The notes beneath the pieces are model-generated. The model saw only the letters and a program-made list of their open reading frames with translations, did no database searches and was not told where the DNA came from. From assembly GCA_030431355.1 (NCBI GenBank), contig JAUIJG010000158.1, positions 1 to 11,112 on the forward strand: a stretch of 11,112 nucleotides of DNA. The letters are read 5' to 3'. Numbering within the stretch: the first letter of the stretch is position 1; each line of letters opens with the position of its first letter. Below, one piece after another: positions 7,467 to 11,112 of this stretch. Position numbers and translations under genes: made by a program. The stretch is from a bacterium (lineage in GTDB: Bacteria; Cyanobacteriota; Vampirovibrionia; Obscuribacterales; Obscuribacteraceae).

Positions 7467-8636
7467 TCAAGCAATCAGTATGTCTCTGCACTTCTTGTCT
7501 CTAAGACGCCAGATAGCCGCGTCCGAAACAAAATGGTGGAAGTTTATACAAGCTTGAATACAAGTAGCCACCACAACGAATGAGAGCCCGAAATACATCA
7601 TAAAATGGGGCACGAATACGTATATAAACATTCCAGCCACAATCACGTAAGCCCAGTATTTTATGGCCCGGGGTCGGAACCACTCTTTGAAAACTTCCTT
7701 GGGCAGCATACCTTCCGGAATACCTTTCTCTTTTAAGTAGAAACCCAGGGAGACGGCAAGATACTGGCTGCCGTGGAAGAAATTCGGTCCATAGATCCAG
7801 AGCATGGACGAAGCATAGCCGACGCTGAGACCGATACCAATCACGGTAATGACAAGACCCAGGGTGGGAATAGGAATCAACTGACCTTCCCGGTGGTACT
7901 TCCTCAATATATTACTGATAAAGAGCACACCCATACCGAGGAAAAGAACCTTTCCAAGTTCATACATCCACATCGGCAGACCCCAGAAAGGACATTCGAC
8001 CCCGTAGTATACGTAGGGGCTGTACTCACGGTGGGTGAGAATGCGAATGATTACAAAGTAAGAGAGCGAGTGCATGAACCAGCGGAAAGTCTCCCGCTCA
8101 AACTTGTTCATGTGATAACCGCGTTTGTAGCAATAGATGAGGCCGATGCCGTAGCACTGACCGACATAATGCTGGAATACCCACATCAGATGGATATAGA
8201 CAACCATACCGGCGGCTTCCTTGAAGGAGAGCGCCAGGGCGAAAAGGGTTAACGAAAGCCAGGGCAAATAGTAGGCGTAAAGCCTGAATGTCTTGCGACT
8301 TTCGGGAGTCGCGTATATACGCATGTAGGTAGCAACCGTATGGGTATCGGCAAAGAGATGCTGCCCCATGGTTCCGAAAATGACCAGGAACGTACTGACC
8401 GCTACCGCTCCAGTCACTCCGATGGCTGGCTCGGAATGACTCCAGCCGAATACCCAGTAGTGAACACCGAAAAGTAACCAGAGAGCACCACCGAAAACGA
8501 ATAACGTATCGAACCATGGATTAACAATCCATGGATAGGGCGCGTTCTTCGCCCGGGAATTCTCTTCTTGTGATTCAGAACTGCCAAGCCCGGAAGCTCC
8601 GGACGATCCTGGCATTGGAACTGCGCTACTTACCAA
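7467..8636 (-). CDS. Histidine-rich multi-pass membrane protein, unknown function (paralog 2)
   Basis: A 389-residue protein with about eight hydrophobic segments, clearly paralogous to the upstream gene over its whole length. Shared blocks include PYPWI-NP-FD (33-43), QHLFADTHTVATYMRI (92-107), HY--Q at 156-160, IYCYKRGY (167-174), FFHGSQYLAV (287-295), PHF (343-345) and the C-terminal NFHHFVSDAAIWRLRDK (365-381). The conserved histidines (93, 99, 156, 288, 344, 367, 368) and Asp97/Asp372 lie near membrane segments and could bind metal, loosely recalling membrane di-iron oxygenases, but no named family is recognised. I place the start at TTG 8636 rather than GTG 8684. AGAGG lies 9 bases ahead, and the resulting N-terminus MVSS matches the TTG-initiated MVSS of the paralog. 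A small-residue-rich hydrophilic N-terminal tail (about 5-32) differs from the paralog. A possible promoter lies in the 99-bp upstream gap. Confidence 0.88.
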   Translation of the reverse strand: MVSSAVPMPGSSGASGLGSSESQEENSRAKNAPYPWIVNPWFDTLFVFGGALWLLFGVHYWVFGWSHSEPAIGVTGAVAVSTFLVIFGTMGQHLFADTHTVATYMRIYATPESRKTFRLYAYYLPWLSLTLFALALSFKEAAGMVVYIHLMWVFQHYVGQCYGIGLIYCYKRGYHMNKFERETFRWFMHSLSYFVIIRILTHREYSPYVYYGVECPFWGLPMWMYELGKVLFLGMGVLFISNILRKYHREGQLIPIPTLGLVITVIGIGLSVGYASSMLWIYGPNFFHGSQYLAVSLGFYLKEKGIPEGMLPKEVFKEWFRPRAIKYWAYVIVAGMFIYVFVPHFMMYFGLSFVVVATCIQACINFHHFVSDAAIWRLRDKKCRDILIA

Positions 8637-8645
8637 GAAATATAG

Positions 8646-8654
8646 CCTCTTCTT
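8646..8654 (-). promoter_or_regulatory. Ribosome binding site deciding a TTG start
   Basis: AAGAAGAGG on the minus strand, with AGAGG ending 9 bases before the TTG at 8636. This spacing supports TTG over the upstream in-frame GTG at 8684, which would add 16 residues with no counterpart in the paralog. Confidence 0.6.
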
Positions 8655-8689
8655 GCACGTGCGGCCACACTGCGGGGCTAACACTTATT

Positions 8690-8695
8690 AGTATA
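8690..8695 (-). promoter_or_regulatory. Possible -10 promoter element
   Basis: TATACT on the minus strand, one mismatch from the TATAAT consensus, in the 99-bp gap between the two membrane-protein paralogs. It would give a 5' leader of about 45 bases before the TTG at 8636. The region where a -35 box should lie (about 8713-8720) reads GGTTTC or TTGGTT and is weak, so this is only a candidate for a separate promoter of the second paralog. Confidence 0.25.
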
Positions 8696-8735
8696 CCCCA
8701 GGTTTTATCGGGCGAAACCAAACTACACTGGAACG

Positions 8736-9869
8736 CTAAGCAAGCAGTAACTCCCGACAGCGTTTATCCCGAAGTCGCCATATGGCTGCGTCGGTGATGA
8801 AGTGATGGTAGTTAACCACCCCGAGAACAAGCCCGCCGACCATGGCATAGTCAAATCCGAGCTGCATAAAGAAGTGCGGAATCCCCACGTAGAAGAAACA
8901 ACCGGTAAGAATCACCGTTCCCACATATTTGAGACCCGGGGCTTTTACCGCCACTTTAGCCACATCCCAGGTCGACATTCCCTCGGGCATGCCCTGCTCC
9001 TTCAAATAATAAGAAAGGCATACGGCCAGGTACTGGCTTCCGTGGAAAAAGCCCGGAACATAAAACCACATCATAGCGTTACTCGAATCCTGGGAAAGAC
9101 CGAGACAGGAGACTGTCAAGACAAGAAGCATTGAAGGTAGCGGGATGAGCTTCGTCTCTTTGATGAATTTCTTCAAGACAACAAAGACGAAAAGCACAGC
9201 AAGACAAAGGAAGACAAACTGGGACGCCTTAAAGAAGACTTCCGGCAGTGGTCCCCAGAAAGGAATCGGTACCCCGTAAAAATTCCTGGGGCTGAAAGTC
9301 TGGTAGGTGAGGAATCGAATGATTACATAGGTGCTCATCGACAGGATGAACCACCGGAAGATCTCTTTCTCCCAGCTGTTAAGGTAATAACCACGCTTAT
9401 AACAATAAATCAGCGAGATTCCGAAAGCCTGGGCCGCGTAATGCCAGAACACCGTGATCAAATAGAGATAGACAAGTGCACTTGTGAAGTCGGGCTTCAG
9501 AAGACCAAGAACAAAGATAGGAATGCAGGAGTAAACCAACCAGGTGCGATAGAACTTAAATCGTTCCTGATCCTCCGAGCTTCCCCAGATTCTCATATAT
9601 GTTGCCGTGTTATGAGAGTCGGCAAATATATGCTGTGACAAAAACATCGCTGTAATCAGAAACATCTGACTGGGAGTGTTAAACTCCGTCGGAATTGTCC
9701 AGCCGATGAAAAAATAGTTGATCAGCATAAGGCAGAGTACGCCACCGCCGGTCACAAAAACAAAATCGAAAACGGGATTTATTATCCAGGGATAGGGACC
9801 GGGAGCTGCCGAAGCAGTATTATCTCCGGACCTCTCGGGCATCCTGGCACCAGCTACACTACTAACCAA
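8736..9869 (-). CDS. Histidine-rich multi-pass membrane protein, unknown function (paralog 1)
   Basis: A 377-residue protein with about eight hydrophobic segments and a short hydrophilic N-terminal tail before PYPWIINPVFD (25-35). Blocks shared with the next gene are QHIFADSHNTATYMRI (79-94), WHYAAQAFG (142-150), IYCYKRGYY (154-162), FFHGSQYLAV (275-283), PHFF (331-334) and NYHHFITDAAIWRLRDK (353-369). The shared histidines are 80, 86, 143, 276, 332, 355 and 356, with Asp84 and Asp360. Such a set within a membrane protein suggests a metal- or heme-type site, but I cannot name the family and no catalytic activity is shown. Membrane desaturase/hydroxylase-like or Brp/Blh-like enzymes are loose analogies only, because their canonical spacing is not reproduced. 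The TTG start at 9869 is backed by a strong AGGAAGGA 8 bases upstream. A 156-bp AT-rich gap with a dyad precedes the gene, so it may head its own transcript. Confidence 0.88.
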   Translation of the reverse strand: MVSSVAGARMPERSGDNTASAAPGPYPWIINPVFDFVFVTGGGVLCLMLINYFFIGWTIPTEFNTPSQMFLITAMFLSQHIFADSHNTATYMRIWGSSEDQERFKFYRTWLVYSCIPIFVLGLLKPDFTSALVYLYLITVFWHYAAQAFGISLIYCYKRGYYLNSWEKEIFRWFILSMSTYVIIRFLTYQTFSPRNFYGVPIPFWGPLPEVFFKASQFVFLCLAVLFVFVVLKKFIKETKLIPLPSMLLVLTVSCLGLSQDSSNAMMWFYVPGFFHGSQYLAVCLSYYLKEQGMPEGMSTWDVAKVAVKAPGLKYVGTVILTGCFFYVGIPHFFMQLGFDYAMVGGLVLGVVNYHHFITDAAIWRLRDKRCRELLLA

Positions 9870-9877
9870 AGCGTCTT

Positions 9878-9885
9878 TCCTTCCT
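9878..9885 (-). promoter_or_regulatory. Strong Shine-Dalgarno sequence for a TTG start
   Basis: AGGAAGGA on the minus strand, 8 bases before the TTG at 9869. It is the best ribosome binding site in the window and fixes the start of the first histidine-rich membrane protein at a rare codon instead of the ATG ten codons inside. Confidence 0.7.
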
Positions 9886-9933
9886 GTTTTTAGTCAATCA
9901 AAAATATATCAAACAATGTTGACGCCGGCCGCT

Positions 9934-9960
9934 TTCATTGTACCCGGTGGGGACAATGAA
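9934..9960. repeat. Long dyad/hairpin between the epimerase gene and the next gene
   Basis: TTCATTGT (9934-9941) and ACAATGAA (9953-9960) form a perfect 8-bp inverted repeat. Inside it CCC (9943-9945) can pair with GGG (9950-9952), leaving one bulged A and a four-base loop, so 11 pairs in all. It lies about 65 bases past the epimerase stop codon and about 65 bases ahead of the next TTG. No T-run follows on either strand, so it is not a standard intrinsic terminator. An operator, or a folded leader or mRNA 3'-end structure, is possible. An AT-rich stretch with TATATT follows on the minus strand and may contain a promoter, but no good -35/-10 pair is visible. Confidence 0.5.
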
Positions 9961-10025
9961 TAACACCAATCGAGAGGATGGTTATCAAATATATAGAGGG
10001 TTCGAGCTTCTACACTCTGGTGATA

Positions 10026-11021
10026 TCAGCCGCCCAGATAGTATTTGGCTGTTCTCTTGATTGTCTCGACAAAAGGTGTCGGTTTGAAATCCAGCTCATC
10101 CTGGGCTTTCTGAGAACTGAAAAAGATCTTGTGACAGGCAAGCCAGGCCTGTTGCTTTGAAAGGAAGGCAGACTTATTGAAAAATCGCTCTCGCCACTCA
10201 GCCACCGCACTTAGTCCCATCAATAGCCAGGAAGGAACCACTATCACCCGGGCTTTTGACTTGAATGCTTTGCAGTACTTCTGAGCCGCCTCTTCAAAAC
10301 TGAGATTGTCGGAGACGATGGAGTAGCGCTCTCCGCTGCGTCCCTTTTCAATTGCTTTCACATGGACATCCACCACATCATGAATATCCGAAAAAGTGAC
10401 TCCACCCGGTGGCACGAAGACGAATCTCTCCCGGGCCATCGACTTAACGATGGCATGGTGATGGGAATGGGTGTCTCCTTCACCGAGGGTAATGCCTGGA
10501 GAGAGAATAATTACTGAAAGTCCTCTTTTCCAGGCATCCAGGACTTCCAACTCGGCAGCATGCTTGGAGTCACAATAATTTAGCCCCCTGCCACCAAGAT
10601 TGTAAGTGATAGACTCATCGCCGACTGTGTTCTCCGCCGGAATCCCCATGGCAGCAATCGAGCTGGTGTAGATAACACGCTCCGCTTTGTGCTTGATGGC
10701 AGCGTTCATGATATTCCTGGTGCCGATTACGTTAACGGCATGCTGCCTCTGTATATCCCTGGCTTTGTATGAGACAAGTCCGGCAAGATGAAAAATGATG
10801 TCGAAGCCTTCCAGGCACTGGTCAAGTTGTTCTCGATTGGTGACATCGCAGCTGATATGTTCTATAGGTAGAATTCTAAGACCCTTGGGAGCAGCGCCGG
10901 CTCTGCCCATGGTCGTCACGTTGTAGCCCTGCTTGACCAGCTCCCTGACAAGATTGGAGCCGATGAATCCACTGGCTCCGGTTACAAGTACTCGTTTTTC
11001 AGATTCAGTCTCATTTGACAT
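10026..11021 (-). CDS. NAD(P)-dependent epimerase/dehydratase (HpnA/dihydroflavonol-reductase-like SDR)
   Basis: A 331-residue extended short-chain dehydrogenase/reductase. The Rossmann nucleotide motif TGASGFIG is at residues 14-21, NVIGTRN at 97-103, the active-site TSS at 119-121 and the catalytic YCDSK (Tyr149, Lys153) after it. The C-terminal half (GERYSIVSDNLSFEE and KIFFSSQKAQDELDFKP) resembles hopanoid-associated sugar epimerases (HpnA) and dihydroflavonol-4-reductase-like enzymes. Length is normal for that group. It should be a cytoplasmic enzyme using NAD(P) to oxidise, reduce or epimerise a sugar or small ketone; the substrate cannot be told, and no hopanoid cyclase gene is visible here. 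An unusual THSHHH cluster lies at 184-189, next to the substrate side. The ATG at 11021 is the only good start, because an in-frame TGA lies eight codons upstream. AAGGAGAG is about 16 bases ahead, further than usual. It follows a partial gene by 27 bp and may be in its operon. Confidence 0.92.
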   Translation of the reverse strand: MSNETESEKRVLVTGASGFIGSNLVRELVKQGYNVTTMGRAGAAPKGLRILPIEHISCDVTNREQLDQCLEGFDIIFHLAGLVSYKARDIQRQHAVNVIGTRNIMNAAIKHKAERVIYTSSIAAMGIPAENTVGDESITYNLGGRGLNYCDSKHAAELEVLDAWKRGLSVIILSPGITLGEGDTHSHHHAIVKSMARERFVFVPPGGVTFSDIHDVVDVHVKAIEKGRSGERYSIVSDNLSFEEAAQKYCKAFKSKARVIVVPSWLLMGLSAVAEWRERFFNKSAFLSKQQAWLACHKIFFSSQKAQDELDFKPTPFVETIKRTAKYYLGG

Positions 11022-11048
11022 CTGACGGGTTGAATCTCTCCTTCACAT

Positions 11049-11112
11049 CTATAAAGATTCGATATATCGGTCGTCATAGGTCTCAACAACCCTGTCCAGC
11101 TCCAGAGGAGGG
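11049..11112 (-). CDS. 3' end of an unidentified gene, cut by the window edge
   Basis: On the minus strand an open frame enters from the window end and stops at TAG (11049-11051). It gives about 20 residues, PPLELDRVVETYDDRYIESL, whose charge pattern looks like a normal protein C-terminus. The stop lies 27 bp before the epimerase start, as expected for two genes of one operon. The other frame I read here hits an early TGA. The fragment is too short to assign a family. Confidence 0.5.
   Translation of the reverse strand, partial: PPLELDRVVETYDDRYIESL

Noticed and set aside
7773..8252. Open frame of 159 codons on the plus strand
   Set aside because: Antisense to the second histidine-rich membrane protein, whose conservation with its paralog proves the minus-strand frame is coding.
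8637..8684. N-terminal extension of the second histidine-rich membrane protein from GTG 8684
   Set aside because: Not supported by a ribosome binding site and not shared by the paralog; the TTG at 8636 fits both tests.
9916..9957. Nine-codon minus-strand frame (MKAAGVNIV) beside the dyad, considered as a leader peptide or RiPP precursor
   Set aside because: No ribosome binding site, very short and no run of regulatory codons or core-peptide pattern.
9934..9960. Intrinsic terminator for the epimerase gene
   Set aside because: The stem is good but no T-run follows on either strand.
9978..10160. Plus-strand frame of 60 codons starting in the intergenic gap
   Set aside because: Mostly antisense to the epimerase gene, and the GAGAGG lies directly against the ATG with no spacing.
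1..11112. RiPP biosynthetic cluster, because TldD/E proteins mature some RiPPs
   Set aside because: No precursor peptide gene, modifying enzyme or dedicated exporter is visible, and the TldD-like proteins are predicted to be exported.

Overview
All eight well-supported complete genes, plus the 3' end of a ninth, lie on the minus strand and read from about 11.1 kb down to position 22. No RNA gene, insertion sequence, CRISPR array, integrase or other mobile-element sign was found. Base composition is intermediate and even. Sec-type signal peptides, multi-pass membrane proteins and a HpnA/dihydroflavonol-reductase-like epimerase suggest an uncultured environmental bacterium, probably with a two-membrane envelope. 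My tentative guess is a non-photosynthetic cyanobacterial relative (Obscuribacter-type Melainabacteria), but no marker gene here proves it. Three of the eight complete genes appear to use TTG starts.

Layout in the direction of transcription. First comes the 3' tail of an unidentified gene (11112-11049), then a NAD-dependent epimerase/dehydratase (11021-10026). A 156-bp intergenic stretch follows with a strong dyad at 9934-9960. Next are two tandem paralogous histidine-rich multi-pass membrane proteins of unknown function (9869-8736 and 8636-7467). A small membrane-anchored protein of unknown function follows (7388-6900), then a short gap with a perfect 8-bp inverted repeat. The window ends with a four-gene block packed almost without gaps: two paralogous GT-C-type membrane glycosyltransferase-like proteins (6850-5204 and 5211-3523) and two paralogous TldD/PmbA-type proteins with signal peptides (3521-1755 and 1755-22).

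The main structural theme is three consecutive pairs of tandem paralogs. In two of the pairs, one member keeps the family's signature residues and the downstream member has lost them. The first TldD-like protein keeps HEXXXH and a late cysteine matching the family's third zinc ligand; the second has lost all of them. The first GT-C-like protein keeps its acidic loop, GQRED and KGWAYH motifs; the second has changed them. This suggests active/pseudoenzyme heteromers, as in the cytoplasmic TldD/TldE pair, but here the TldD pair is predicted to act outside the cytoplasmic membrane and to be co-expressed with two membrane glycosyltransferase-like proteins. What the module modifies is unknown. All functional statements beyond family membership are inference.
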